Source: Actinobacteria bacterium UBA2279 (GTDB lineage: Bacteria > Actinomycetota > Coriobacteriia > Anaerosomatales > Anaerosomataceae). From it: DNA of 16,045 bases. Below are positions 6,918-14,089 of the stretch, one piece after another. How positions within the stretch are numbered: position 1 is the stretch's first letter; each line of letters begins with the position of its first letter. Position numbers and translations under genes: made by a program. The notes under the pieces are model-generated. The model was not told the origin of the DNA, did not search any database, and worked only from the letters and a program-made list of their open reading frames with translations. The stretch spans positions 56,971-73,015 of the forward strand of contig DDWT01000003.1 of NCBI GenBank assembly GCA_002347365.1, given 5' to 3'.

Positions 6918-7475
6918 ATGTACGAGATCCGATGGCACGGCCGGGGCGGACAGGGTGCCGTCACGTCGTCCAAGATCCTCGCCGAGGCTGCGTTCCGCAG
7001 CGGCTGGAAAGGTGTGACCGCGGCGCCGTCGTTCGGGGCGGAACGCCGTGGTGCGCCCATCACGGCATCCACGCGCGTGGCCACCGATGAGATCCGTATC
7101 CTCTCGCAAGTGACGACGCCTGACGTGGTGGTCGTTCTGGATGACTCGCTCATCGGAGTGGGCAAGGCGGCTGCCGGGATCCAGCCCGGCGGAGTGATGA
7201 TCGTGAACACCGTGAAGCCGATCGCGGAGCTCGGTGTGGCGTCCGGTGATTTCAGTGTCGTCACTGCCGATGTCACCGGTTCGGCGCTTGCAGCGGGAGT
7301 CGTTGTCGGCGGCCAGCCGATGGTGAACACCGCCATTCTCGGCAGTATCGCCGCCGCGACGGGGCTTGTGACCATGGAGTCCGTGGAGGATGCCATCGCC
7401 AAGACGTTCCCGTCCGGTCCTGCAGCGAAGAACATCGAGGCCGCTCGACTGGCCTTCGAATGCACGAAAGCGTGA
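6918..7475 (+). CDS. 2-oxoacid:ferredoxin oxidoreductase, gamma subunit
   Basis: This 185-residue subunit belongs to the PorC/KorC gamma family of pyruvate or other 2-oxoacid:ferredoxin oxidoreductases. The hallmark is the N-terminal RWHGRGGQGAVTSSKILAEA (about 5-24), followed by SFGAERRGAPITASTRV and a Rossmann-like core (DVVVVLDDSLI). In heterotetrameric enzymes this domain contacts CoA and the alpha subunit. The ATG at 6918 was chosen because homology begins immediately after it and AGGGAAA lies just upstream; ATGs at 6858 and 6903 are in frame but add a non-conserved tail. Its stop overlaps the ribosome-binding site of the delta subunit gene, so the two are coupled. Whether the substrate is pyruvate, 2-oxoisovalerate or an aryl-pyruvate cannot be decided from this subunit. 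Confidence 0.92.
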   Translation: MYEIRWHGRGGQGAVTSSKILAEAAFRSGWKGVTAAPSFGAERRGAPITASTRVATDEIRILSQVTTPDVVVVLDDSLIGVGKAAAGIQPGGVMIVNTVKPIAELGVASGDFSVVTADVTGSALAAGVVVGGQPMVNTAILGSIAAATGLVTMESVEDAIAKTFPSGPAAKNIEAARLAFECTKA

Positions 7476-7483
7476 GGAGCGAG

Positions 7484-7780
7484 ATGAGCGCACATCAGGT
7501 GTCCCAGTCCAGGCCGAGCATCGGCGAAGCCGGCGCCACCGGTGACTGGCGCAACGAGTACCCCGTCGTGATCGCCGAGACATGCGTGGCGTTCAAGCAG
7601 GGCAAGCTCACGTGTCAGATCTGCTGGGGCCACTGTCCGGACGCATGCATCACTCAGGGTATGCCACCAGTGGTCGACCTGATGTACTGCAAGGGTTGCG
7701 GCATCTGTGTCGAGGTCTGTCCGCACCATGCCATCGAGATGCGTCCTGAGGCCGAGCACGGCGTCTGCACCACGGAGTAG
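7484..7780 (+). CDS. 2-oxoacid:ferredoxin oxidoreductase, delta (ferredoxin) subunit
   Basis: This 98-residue dicluster ferredoxin carries electrons from the catalytic subunit to soluble ferredoxin. The second cluster motif is regular: C69-x2-C72-x2-C75-x3-C79-P. The first is not. The residues are C34-x9-C44-x2-C47-x3-C51-P, and the position expected for the first ligand of a C-x2-C-x2-C-x3-C motif (residue 41) is Lys. C34, C55 or C95 may supply the missing ligand, or the cluster may be altered. The GDWRNEYPVV segment before it is typical of PorD subunits. GAGGAG overlaps the gamma stop codon and supports this start. The gene is followed by a 127-base regulatory region and an unrelated regulator gene before the alpha subunit. 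Confidence 0.92.
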   Translation: MSAHQVSQSRPSIGEAGATGDWRNEYPVVIAETCVAFKQGKLTCQICWGHCPDACITQGMPPVVDLMYCKGCGICVEVCPHHAIEMRPEAEHGVCTTE

Positions 7781-7790
7781 GCCGGCTCGG

Positions 7791-7799
7791 ATGTAGATT
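7791..7799 (+). promoter_or_regulatory. ATGTAGATT half-site
   Basis: A single copy of ATGTAGATT lies 11 bases after the delta-subunit stop. It is the reverse complement of AATCTACAT at 7862-7870 and resembles the arms of both palindromes downstream. Confidence 0.35.
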
Positions 7800-7820
7800 C
7801 AGGGGCTGCCGGGGCATCAA

Positions 7821-7840
7821 AAACTACACGAATGTAGCTT
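7821..7840. promoter_or_regulatory. Candidate palindromic operator, distal site
   Basis: AAACTACA-CGAA-TGTAGCTT is a 20-bp inverted repeat with 7 of 8 arm positions paired. Its centre is 41 bp, about four helical turns, from the centre of the second palindrome, so both would lie on the same face of the DNA. Confidence 0.5.
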
Positions 7841-7849
7841 TATGGGGCG

Positions 7850-7879
7850 TTGACGTTCTATAATCTACATGTGTATAGA
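7850..7879 (+). promoter_or_regulatory. Candidate promoter of the HTH-ATPase-STAS regulator
   Basis: TTGACG (7850-7855) and TATAGA (7874-7879) are 18 bp apart. The expected transcription start (about 7886) is just before the GAGGGTG ribosome-binding site and the GTG at 7908. TATAAT at 7859-7864 is an alternative -10, but it lacks a -35. Confidence 0.55.
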
Positions 7880-7881
7880 TT
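7862..7881. promoter_or_regulatory. Candidate palindromic operator overlapping the promoter
   Basis: AATCTA (7862-7867) and TAGATT (7876-7881) form a 20-bp inverted repeat lying in the -35/-10 spacer and over the -10. This is the position at which MerR-type regulators usually bind, so autoregulation by the gene just downstream is a natural guess. Confidence 0.5.
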
Positions 7882-7907
7882 TCACGTCTACGACGAGGGT
7901 GTTCACT

Positions 7908-8900
7908 GTGGATTCAAGAGTAAGGATCGGGCAGGTCGCCGAAGCACTCGGCTTCTCCATCTCGAAGGTGAGAGAGATGGCGAACGATGGCGTGATTCCC
8001 TCCGAGCGGACTCCCGGCGGTCATCGGGTATTCGATCTCGATGCCGTTGACGCCGCTCTCGATCCACTCGGCAGCCCTTGCCTGGATATTGCCGTTCCAC
8101 TCGCCGGGTCGGCGGAGCATGAAGTCTGGCGGAGGGTGGCGGGCAGACTCGATCTGGAGCCGTCACTTCCGTCCGTGCACGTCATCGAATACGCATTCGG
8201 CGAGATGCTGAACAACGCGATCGACCATTCGGGAGGCTCGAAAGCTGATGTGCGTTTCTGGGTCACAGACCGGGCCCTGGCGTTCGAAGTGGTCGACGAC
8301 GGGATCGGTGCGTTCGAGCGGCTCAAGAGCGAGCTGGGCCTGCCCGATCACCTCTCGGCGATACAAGAACTCTCCAAGGGCAAGCGGACGACAGCGCCTG
8401 CTCGCCATAGCGGCCAGGGGATATTCTTCACCTCGAAGGCGGTAGACCGGTTCGAGTTGGACGCCAACGGATGGCGGTGGGTGGTGGACAACACGGTCGC
8501 CGACCAGACGGTGGAGTCGTCGCATGCGAGGCAGGGTACCAAGGTCCGCTGCGTCATCGACCTCGCGAGCACAAGGACGATGGCTGGGGTATTCGCGGAC
8601 TTCACGCACGACCTGGAGTTCGATAGGAGCCGTCCGTCGGTGAAGCTGCTGACCTACGGGACGCGCCTCGTGTCGAGGAGCGAGGCGAAGCTGCTTGCCG
8701 AGGGACTGGACCGCTTCGCTGAGATCGATGTCGACTTCAGCGGCGTGGAGGCCGTGGGCCAGGGCTTCGTGGACGAGTTCTTCCGCGTCTGGGCGATGAG
8801 CCACCCCGGGACCGCGCTGCGCCCGGTAAACATGAATCCGGCCGTTCGCTTCATGGTGGAACGAGGACTGCCGGGCGCCAGCAACGACCGGTCCGGCTAG
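7908..8900 (+). CDS. MerR-like HTH + GHKL ATPase + STAS-like (DUF4325) regulator
   Basis: The 330-residue protein joins three domains. Residues 5-51 are a MerR/excisionase-type winged helix (RIGQVAEALGFSISKVREMA...TPGGHRVFDLDAVDAAL). Residues about 65-220 are a GHKL ATPase of the anti-sigma/SpoIIAB kind, with N-box E99-MLNNAIDHSGG, G1 box D130-DGIGAF and G2 box R166-HSGQGIFF. Residues about 245-320 are a STAS-like DUF4325 domain (VDFSGVEAVGQGFVDEF). ATPase and STAS domains normally work as separate partner-switching proteins; here they are on one chain with a DNA-binding domain, suggesting ATP- or phosphorylation-dependent transcription control. The GTG at 7908 has GAGGGTG 6 bases upstream and follows the predicted promoter. 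The in-frame ATG at 7869 lies inside the operator and has no ribosome-binding site. The gene separates the delta and alpha oxidoreductase genes. Confidence 0.85.
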   Translation: MDSRVRIGQVAEALGFSISKVREMANDGVIPSERTPGGHRVFDLDAVDAALDPLGSPCLDIAVPLAGSAEHEVWRRVAGRLDLEPSLPSVHVIEYAFGEMLNNAIDHSGGSKADVRFWVTDRALAFEVVDDGIGAFERLKSELGLPDHLSAIQELSKGKRTTAPARHSGQGIFFTSKAVDRFELDANGWRWVVDNTVADQTVESSHARQGTKVRCVIDLASTRTMAGVFADFTHDLEFDRSRPSVKLLTYGTRLVSRSEAKLLAEGLDRFAEIDVDFSGVEAVGQGFVDEFFRVWAMSHPGTALRPVNMNPAVRFMVERGLPGASNDRSG

Positions 8901-8951
8901 GGTCGGCCACATGTACAATCGACCGGACAGTCTCAATGTAGGGAGTCACCA

Positions 8952-10172
8952 GTGAGCACCAAGGTCATCACCGGCAACGAGGCCGCTGCGATCGCCGCCA
9001 AGCTGGCGCGGGTGCAGGTCATCGCCGCCTACCCCATCACACCGCAGTCACCGGTCGTCGAGTCCCTCTCGGCATGGGTGGAAAGCGGCGAGATGCCCGC
9101 CGAGTTCGTCACCGTCGAGTCCGAGCACTCGGCGCTCACCGTCTGCATCACGGCGTCCACCGTGGGCGCGCGCGTATTCACCGCAACGAGCGCCAACGGC
9201 CTCGCCTACATGACCGAGCAGGTCTGGTGGGCGGCAGGTGCACGGCTCCCCATCGTGATGTGCATCGCGAACCGCGCGATGGCCGCGCCGTGGAGCGTGC
9301 TCAACGACCAGCAGGACTCCATGAGCGTGCGCGACGCCGGCTGGATCCAGCTCTACTGCCGCAACAACCAGGAGATCTTAGACACCACGGTGCAGGCATA
9401 CCGCATCGCTGAGCGTCTGAACGTGCCGGTCATGGTCTGCTACGACGGCTTTTTGCTCTCGCACACCGTCATGCCGGTGGACGTTCCTTCCGCCGAGCAG
9501 ATCGACGCCTTCCTGCCGCCACGCACCGACCCGCTGCAGATCGTCGACCCTGCCGACCCGCGCAACATCGGGCCGGTCACCATCGCGGACACGCGCCGCG
9601 ACGCGGACGGCGTCATGCGCCCCGGCTACATGGAGTTCCGCGCGCTGCACCACGGCGCGCTGCTCGAAGCGCTCGAGGTCATCCCCGAGGTGGACGCCGA
9701 GTACTGCGCGGCTGTCGGCCGCAGCTGGGGCGGCCTCACCTGGGAGTACATGCTCGAAGATGCCGAAGTCGCGGTCGTCGCGGCCGGTAGCCTCACCACG
9801 CAGCTCACGCTTGCGGTCGAAGCGCTGCGCGCCGAAGGAGTGCGCGTGGGTGTCCTCGGCATCCGCGCATACCGGCCGTTCCCGGCCGCCGAGCTGCACG
9901 CGCGTCTCGCGGGCAAGAAGCTCGCTGTCGTCTTCGACAAGGCGCTCAGCTACGGCTACGAAGGTCCCATCGCCACCGATCTCAAGGCGGCGCTGCTTTC
10001 CGCCGAGAAGCCCCCGGCGGTCTTCGGCTGCGCGTGCGGTCTGGGTGGCCGCGACGTCTCGCCCGAGGACCTTGCGGACGCCACCCGTCGCGCCATCACC
10101 GATCTCGACTCCGGGATGCGTGACCGCGCGCCGGAATGGATCAACCTGCGACCCGAGGGGAGCGCATCGTGA
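8952..10172 (+). CDS. 2-oxoacid:ferredoxin oxidoreductase, alpha subunit
   Basis: This 406-residue alpha subunit carries the pyrimidine-binding domain for thiamine diphosphate. It shows YPITPQSPVVE (27-37), the VESEHSALTV segment (55-64) with the Glu that activates the cofactor, and SANGLAYMTEQVWWA. The NDQQDSMSVRDAGWIQLY region and a C-terminal transketolase-like domain (about 260-360: VAVVAAGSLTTQLTLAVEAL...GVLGIRAYRPFPA) follow. The length suits PorA/VorA of four-subunit enzymes. GTG at 8952 has AGGGAG 6 bases upstream. A -10-like TACAAT lies at 8914-8919 in the short gap after the regulator gene, so a local promoter is possible but no matching -35 was seen. The stop overlaps the beta-subunit GTG (GTGA), indicating translational coupling. 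Confidence 0.94.
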   Translation: MSTKVITGNEAAAIAAKLARVQVIAAYPITPQSPVVESLSAWVESGEMPAEFVTVESEHSALTVCITASTVGARVFTATSANGLAYMTEQVWWAAGARLPIVMCIANRAMAAPWSVLNDQQDSMSVRDAGWIQLYCRNNQEILDTTVQAYRIAERLNVPVMVCYDGFLLSHTVMPVDVPSAEQIDAFLPPRTDPLQIVDPADPRNIGPVTIADTRRDADGVMRPGYMEFRALHHGALLEALEVIPEVDAEYCAAVGRSWGGLTWEYMLEDAEVAVVAAGSLTTQLTLAVEALRAEGVRVGVLGIRAYRPFPAAELHARLAGKKLAVVFDKALSYGYEGPIATDLKAALLSAEKPPAVFGCACGLGGRDVSPEDLADATRRAITDLDSGMRDRAPEWINLRPEGSAS

Positions 10173-11071
10173 CGCGTATCGCAGATCTCCCCGCAAGTGA
10201 GTACGTCCTGCCGGGCAACCGTGCGTGCGCGGGTTGCGGCATCGGTATCGGCCTGCGGGCGATCACCAAGGCGCTCGATGGCAGGGTGGTCATGACCGTG
10301 CCCGCCAGCTGCCTCACCGTACTCGGCGGCATGTATCCCACCACGTCGGTGGAGCTGCCGTGGATCAACGTCGCGTTCCCAAGTACTGCGGCTGCAGCAG
10401 CAGGCGCCGCAGCAGGCTTGCGCGCGATGGGCAAAGCCGACGACATGACCGTGCTCGCCATGGCGGGCGACGGCGGCACGGGCGACATCGGCATTCAGGC
10501 GCTGTCCGGCGCCGCAGAGCGCAACGACGACTTCATCTACCTGTGCTACGACAACGAGGCGTACATGAACACCGGTACGCAGCGCTCCGGCCTCACGCCG
10601 CAGGGTGCGCGCACCACGACCACGTGGAGCGGCAAGCACGAGAACCCCAAGGACCTGCCGCGCATCATGGAGGCGCATGGGATCCCGTACGTGGCGTCCA
10701 CCTCGGCCGCATACCCCACCGACGTCTACGACAAGGTCGTCAAAGCCCGTGGTATCCACGGCCTGCGCTACATCCACATGAACACGCCGTGCCCGAGCGG
10801 CTGGAGCTTCGACCCCAAAGACACCGTCCGTCTTGGCAAGCTCGCAGTGGAGTGCGGCATCGTCGTGCTGTACGAGGTCGAGGGCGGCGTCTTCCGTCTC
10901 ACCGGCCGTAGTGCCCAGCTTGCGAAGTCAGGTAAGCCGCTCACTCCGGTGGCCGAGTACATCGCCACACAGGGCCGCTTCAAGTCGATGACTACCGAGG
11001 CGATCGCCGACGTGCAGGAATGGGTCGACGGACGCTGGGCAGGCTATGTGGAGCGCAACTCCGCGGAGTAG
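10169..11071 (+). CDS. 2-oxoacid:ferredoxin oxidoreductase, beta subunit
   Basis: This 300-residue beta subunit binds the diphosphate of thiamine diphosphate and a [4Fe-4S] cluster. The TPP motif is G100-DGGTGDIG with the Mg-binding D128-NEAYMNTG. Likely cluster ligands are C20 and C23 (CAGCG), C48 and C208 (NTPCPSGW). GLTPQGARTTTT is the conserved loop of PorB/VorB proteins. With gamma, delta and alpha this completes a four-subunit enzyme that converts a 2-oxoacid and CoA into acyl-CoA, CO2 and reduced ferredoxin. The GTG at 10169 overlaps the alpha stop and has GAGGGGAG upstream. Its stop lies 3 bases from the stop of the opposing hemerythrin gene, with no room for a terminator. Confidence 0.94.
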   Translation: MTRIADLPASEYVLPGNRACAGCGIGIGLRAITKALDGRVVMTVPASCLTVLGGMYPTTSVELPWINVAFPSTAAAAAGAAAGLRAMGKADDMTVLAMAGDGGTGDIGIQALSGAAERNDDFIYLCYDNEAYMNTGTQRSGLTPQGARTTTTWSGKHENPKDLPRIMEAHGIPYVASTSAAYPTDVYDKVVKARGIHGLRYIHMNTPCPSGWSFDPKDTVRLGKLAVECGIVVLYEVEGGVFRLTGRSAQLAKSGKPLTPVAEYIATQGRFKSMTTEAIADVQEWVDGRWAGYVERNSAE

Positions 11072-11074
11072 ACG

Positions 11075-11473
11075 CTAGTCTCGCTTGAGGAACGACACGA
11101 AGCGCACGTCCTCGCCGCGAATGTGCTCCTGGAGCCACCCGGCGACGAATGGCGCGATCTTGCTCGCTGCGACGCGCTCGCCGTTGAAGTAGCGTGCTGC
11201 GAAGCCCATCGTGTCCCTGGTGAGGTGTTCGTGTAGCGACCGATGCGCTGACAGGGCGGGATAGTGCACCTCGGCCATCAGGGCTTCTTCGTCGGCGAAG
11301 TGCTCCACGACATAGTCCGTGAGGCCGTATATGGCGTTCTCGACTGTGTCCACGTCGAAATCATCCCCGGCCAGTGCATCTTCCAGCTCGTTCGCGAGTG
11401 CGAACAAGCTCTGATGCTGAGCGTCGATGTCCGCATGGCCGGTTTCCAGATCGGAACTCCAGTCGAAATGCAT
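11075..11473 (-). CDS. Bacteriohemerythrin
   Basis: This is a single-domain hemerythrin of 132 residues that binds O2 (or NO) at a di-iron site in the cytosol. All seven expected ligands can be placed: H20 (DAQHQSLF), H58 and E62 (HFADEE), H77 and H81 (HRSLH), and H117 with D122 (HIRGED). The N-terminal F3-D-W-S and G-H-x-x-I-D signature is standard. GGAGG sits 7 bases before the ATG. In an organism relying on oxygen-sensitive ferredoxin oxidoreductases, a role in oxygen storage, delivery to detoxifying enzymes, or sensing is likely. It is transcribed divergently from the radical SAM gene. Confidence 0.95.
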   Translation of the reverse strand: MHFDWSSDLETGHADIDAQHQSLFALANELEDALAGDDFDVDTVENAIYGLTDYVVEHFADEEALMAEVHYPALSAHRSLHEHLTRDTMGFAARYFNGERVAASKIAPFVAGWLQEHIRGEDVRFVSFLKRD

Positions 11474-11613
11474 GACATACCTCCTCGCCGTGCCTATTGG
11501 TTTCGAGCAGACGATACACCCTTCACCAGTGCGGCGTCTGCTTTCGTAAGCGCCCCACCCGTGTCAAAGGAGGGGGTTTCGTTTCGCATCCGGGCGGATA
11601 CGTACTCCCTACG

Positions 11614-13230
11614 GTGGCACCTCTCGCGCGGTCACCGGTGCCGTCGATCGCGAGTCCAGATTCACTCGACGGCGAGGGGCTGTTGGTCTTGGGCACAGGT
11701 TCGCTCGAGCGCGTTGCGCTCATCGAGGCGGGTTCGCCCGGCCTCAATATCTATTCCCACGTGGCCATGGGCAGGGGGGTACCTCTGCTTGCGACGGTTC
11801 TCAGAGACGCCGGCTACGAGGTTCGAGCCTTCGTCGAGGACATCAGCGGCAAAGGATCGGTCGATCGCGAGTTCGTCGCCTCGGCGGATGTCGTCGGCTT
11901 CTCGGCGATCACCTGCACGATGCCCCGCACCGCAGAGCTGCTTGCGGCGGTCAGGGAGGTGAATCCCGATGCGATCGTCGTCTTCGGCGGACCGGAACCG
12001 ACCTGCGCGCCAGAGCGAAGTCTCGAGATGGGAGTCGATCTCATCCTTCGGGGAGAGGCCGAGGTCACATTCCTACGGCTGCTAGATGTCCTTTTCGGAC
12101 GCGCCGAAGAGAGTCTTGAGGACATCCCGGGGCTCGTGTGGCGCGATGCGGAGGGGCTGTCGCGAAGCGGCCCACCTGCTCGCCAACTGACTCGCGATGA
12201 ACTTGATGCACTGCCGCTGGTCGATCGTTCGCTGGTGCTCGACGCCGATCAGGCATCGGTTGCCTGGGCATGGCGAGCGCGCGGATGTCCGAGCAGATGT
12301 GATTTCTGCGAGGTGTGCGAGATCTGGCCGAGGTATGTCACGCGCAGTGACCACCTCAGCATCGACGAACTCATGCAGGCTCAGGATGCCGGCTATCCCA
12401 CCACCTTCCTCGTCGACGACAACGCGGCCGCGAACAAAGGAGCATTCGAGACGTTCCTCGCCGAGGTCGCAGAGCGCGGTTTCGCGCGCACCCTGGTGAC
12501 GCAGATCCGCGCCGATGCCGCTTTCACGGGCGATGGTGCGATCGACAAGCGGTTTCTGAGACTGTTGAAGAAGGCGGCTACGGTGACGGTGGTATGCGTC
12601 GGCGTGGAGTCCTCTTCGGATGAGAGTCTCGCCGCGCTCGGAAAAGGCATCGACAGCAAGCGCACGGCGCGTGCACTCCGGGCCATGAAACGTGCGGGCC
12701 TGGTCATCCACGGCATGTTCATCGCGCTTGCCGATGACACCCGGGAAACGGTTCGACGCAACGGCGAGTATGCGCGCAAGTACGTGAGCTCACTCCAGTA
12801 CTTGTTCGAGGTGCCGTTGCCTGGCACCAAGCGAACGAAGTCTCACGAGGCTGCACACACCCTGCTGTTCGAGCACGCCGATGACCTCGCGTACTACGAT
12901 GGGATGCACGTTGTCATTCGACCCGCGAAGATGGCTCCGGCCGAGATGCAGACGCTCGTGGCCGAGCAGTACAAGATGTTCTACTCTGTCCGCCGCATCG
13001 TGCTCGAGGCCGTGCGCAGCATCTTCGCCCGATGGCGGCGTTTGGGCACCCCGCAGCGACAGTTCATCGCCCGCTACGGACTGTGGCGGCGCATCTACTG
13101 GTGGGGCAGGCTGCATGCCGAGTACAAACTCGCGCCGGTTCACGCATTGGCGGTTGGACACCGCCGGGTACGGGAGTTCATGCACGACCCCGAGTATGCT
13201 CGCTATCTGGAGCGTCTCGACCGAGCGTGA
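11614..13230 (+). CDS. B12-binding-domain radical SAM protein
   Basis: The protein has an N-terminal cobalamin-type Rossmann domain (about 22-160, LLVLGTGS...VVGFSAITCTMPRTAELL...VVFGGPEPTCAPE). A radical SAM barrel follows with C225-x3-C229-x2-C232 (CPSRCDFC) as the [4Fe-4S] ligands and VVCVGVESSSDESLAALGKG as the SAM-contacting region. The C-terminal tail of about 120 residues is rich in Arg and Trp. Class B enzymes of this kind methylate or rearrange lipids, cofactors and natural products (BchE and HpnJ are members); the substrate cannot be named. The start is uncertain. The frame is open from a TTG at 11497, but that stretch looks non-coding. AAAGGAGGGGG (11566-11576) is an excellent ribosome-binding site without a usable start codon behind it. 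GTG 11614 is the first in-frame start before the homologous region. Confidence 0.85.
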   Translation: MAPLARSPVPSIASPDSLDGEGLLVLGTGSLERVALIEAGSPGLNIYSHVAMGRGVPLLATVLRDAGYEVRAFVEDISGKGSVDREFVASADVVGFSAITCTMPRTAELLAAVREVNPDAIVVFGGPEPTCAPERSLEMGVDLILRGEAEVTFLRLLDVLFGRAEESLEDIPGLVWRDAEGLSRSGPPARQLTRDELDALPLVDRSLVLDADQASVAWAWRARGCPSRCDFCEVCEIWPRYVTRSDHLSIDELMQAQDAGYPTTFLVDDNAAANKGAFETFLAEVAERGFARTLVTQIRADAAFTGDGAIDKRFLRLLKKAATVTVVCVGVESSSDESLAALGKGIDSKRTARALRAMKRAGLVIHGMFIALADDTRETVRRNGEYARKYVSSLQYLFEVPLPGTKRTKSHEAAHTLLFEHADDLAYYDGMHVVIRPAKMAPAEMQTLVAEQYKMFYSVRRIVLEAVRSIFARWRRLGTPQRQFIARYGLWRRIYWWGRLHAEYKLAPVHALAVGHRRVREFMHDPEYARYLERLDRA

Positions 13231-13962
13231 TCACTGGACCTTTTGGACCGGATAGGGGAGATCGAACGTTCCGGATGGTATATCGCCGCCCACCTCAAGC
13301 CCGGTGAAGATCCGGCGGGAAGTCTGGAGGTCTCCGATCGTCCCGTCGCTTTCGGGTACGCATCCCCGGGTGACGATCCCGATCACAGTGCCGTCTTCGA
13401 GCAGGTAGGTGATGTCTTCAGAATACCAGCCGTTCGCAGATCCCTCGATCGAGTACGTCTCCTGCTGCACGTACTTCATGCGGGTGGCGCCGGTCTGCTC
13501 ATCGATGCCGTCCTCGATCGCTGCTTTCGATGGCACAGAGAACTGCCGAAGGTAGTACGGTCCGTCCGCCACTGAGGGCTCGCAGATCTTCTTGTCATGC
13601 TGTGCGAAGAAGGCATCGACACCATCGGGAGTGATGATCGATCTGATCAGCTTACCGTCCTCATACAGGTCGTAGCGGACCTTCGTTCCCTCGAGCCAGA
13701 ACTCCCCGGTCTGGTTCAGGCTGCTGCCGCCCGGATACACGGTCTCCAGCTCGAACGTACCCGTCTTGGTGTCCGACCGTGCCCACTCTTCGAGCGTCGG
13801 CTCGGTGTTGACGGTTGTCGGCTCGACCGCGGGTTCGGTAGGCGTGACCGGAGTCTCTCGGCTGGCGCTCTCGAGCAGAGGGCAGCAGCCCGAAAGTGCG
13901 ACTGCCAGTATCATCAATCCAACCAGGGAGACCACTATCCCTGTGTGTGTACGCCCGACCAT
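13231..13962 (-). CDS. Putative lipoprotein, unknown function
   Basis: This 243-residue protein has a lipoprotein signal peptide: basic n-region, hydrophobic core (about 8-22) and lipobox A-L-S-G-C26. A Pro/Thr/Glu-rich linker (about 33-58) then leads to a globular domain with many short beta-like segments (TGTFELETVYP, GEFWLEGTKVRYDLYEDGKLIRSIITPDG). This resembles the LolA/LppX-like or DUF4412 kind of one-sided beta domain seen in many cell-surface lipoproteins, but I cannot assign it to a family. C127 and C211 might form a disulfide. The ATG has AGGGGG about 6 bases upstream. Its stop codon directly abuts the stop of the radical SAM gene (TGA|TCA), and it diverges from the ACR3 gene. Confidence 0.82.
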   Translation of the reverse strand: MVGRTHTGIVVSLVGLMILAVALSGCCPLLESASRETPVTPTEPAVEPTTVNTEPTLEEWARSDTKTGTFELETVYPGGSSLNQTGEFWLEGTKVRYDLYEDGKLIRSIITPDGVDAFFAQHDKKICEPSVADGPYYLRQFSVPSKAAIEDGIDEQTGATRMKYVQQETYSIEGSANGWYSEDITYLLEDGTVIGIVTRGCVPESDGTIGDLQTSRRIFTGLEVGGDIPSGTFDLPYPVQKVQ

Positions 13963-14026
13963 GACATCCCCCTTCGCTCGTTTGGGTGTTGCTGCATCCG
14001 ATTCTACCGCGATTCCGGAGAATCTC

Positions 14027-14055
14027 TTGTATTCAAACGCGTGTTTGAGTAATCT
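14027..14055 (+). promoter_or_regulatory. Promoter with ArsR-like operator in its spacer
   Basis: TTGTAT (14027-14032) and TAATCT (14050-14055) are 17 bp apart. The spacer contains TCAAAC-GCGT-GTTTGA (14033-14048), an inverted repeat with perfect 6-bp arms. Its TTCAAA/TTTGA form is like known operators of ArsR/SmtB metalloregulators. A bound repressor would block this promoter. No arsR gene is in the window. Confidence 0.65.
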
Positions 14056-14089
14056 CGCCGCAACGGCGCGTGCTTCTGAGGAGGACCGG

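Noticed and set aside
4625..7759. A minus-strand open frame of 1044 codons antisense to the XRE-cupin, acyl-CoA synthetase and gamma/delta genes
   Set aside because: The sense strand encodes well-conserved proteins. The antisense translation is rich in Arg, His, Asp and Val with no domain, as expected from GC-rich codon bias.
7869..7907. ATG 7869 as start of the HTH-ATPase-STAS gene
   Set aside because: It lies inside the palindrome and promoter and has no ribosome-binding site, whereas GTG 7908 has GAGGGTG at good spacing.
8886..8928. GACCGGTC, GGTCG...CGACC and GTCCGG...CCGGAC repeats after the regulator gene as a terminator
   Set aside because: The repeats overlap and compete, the loops are long and no T-run follows.
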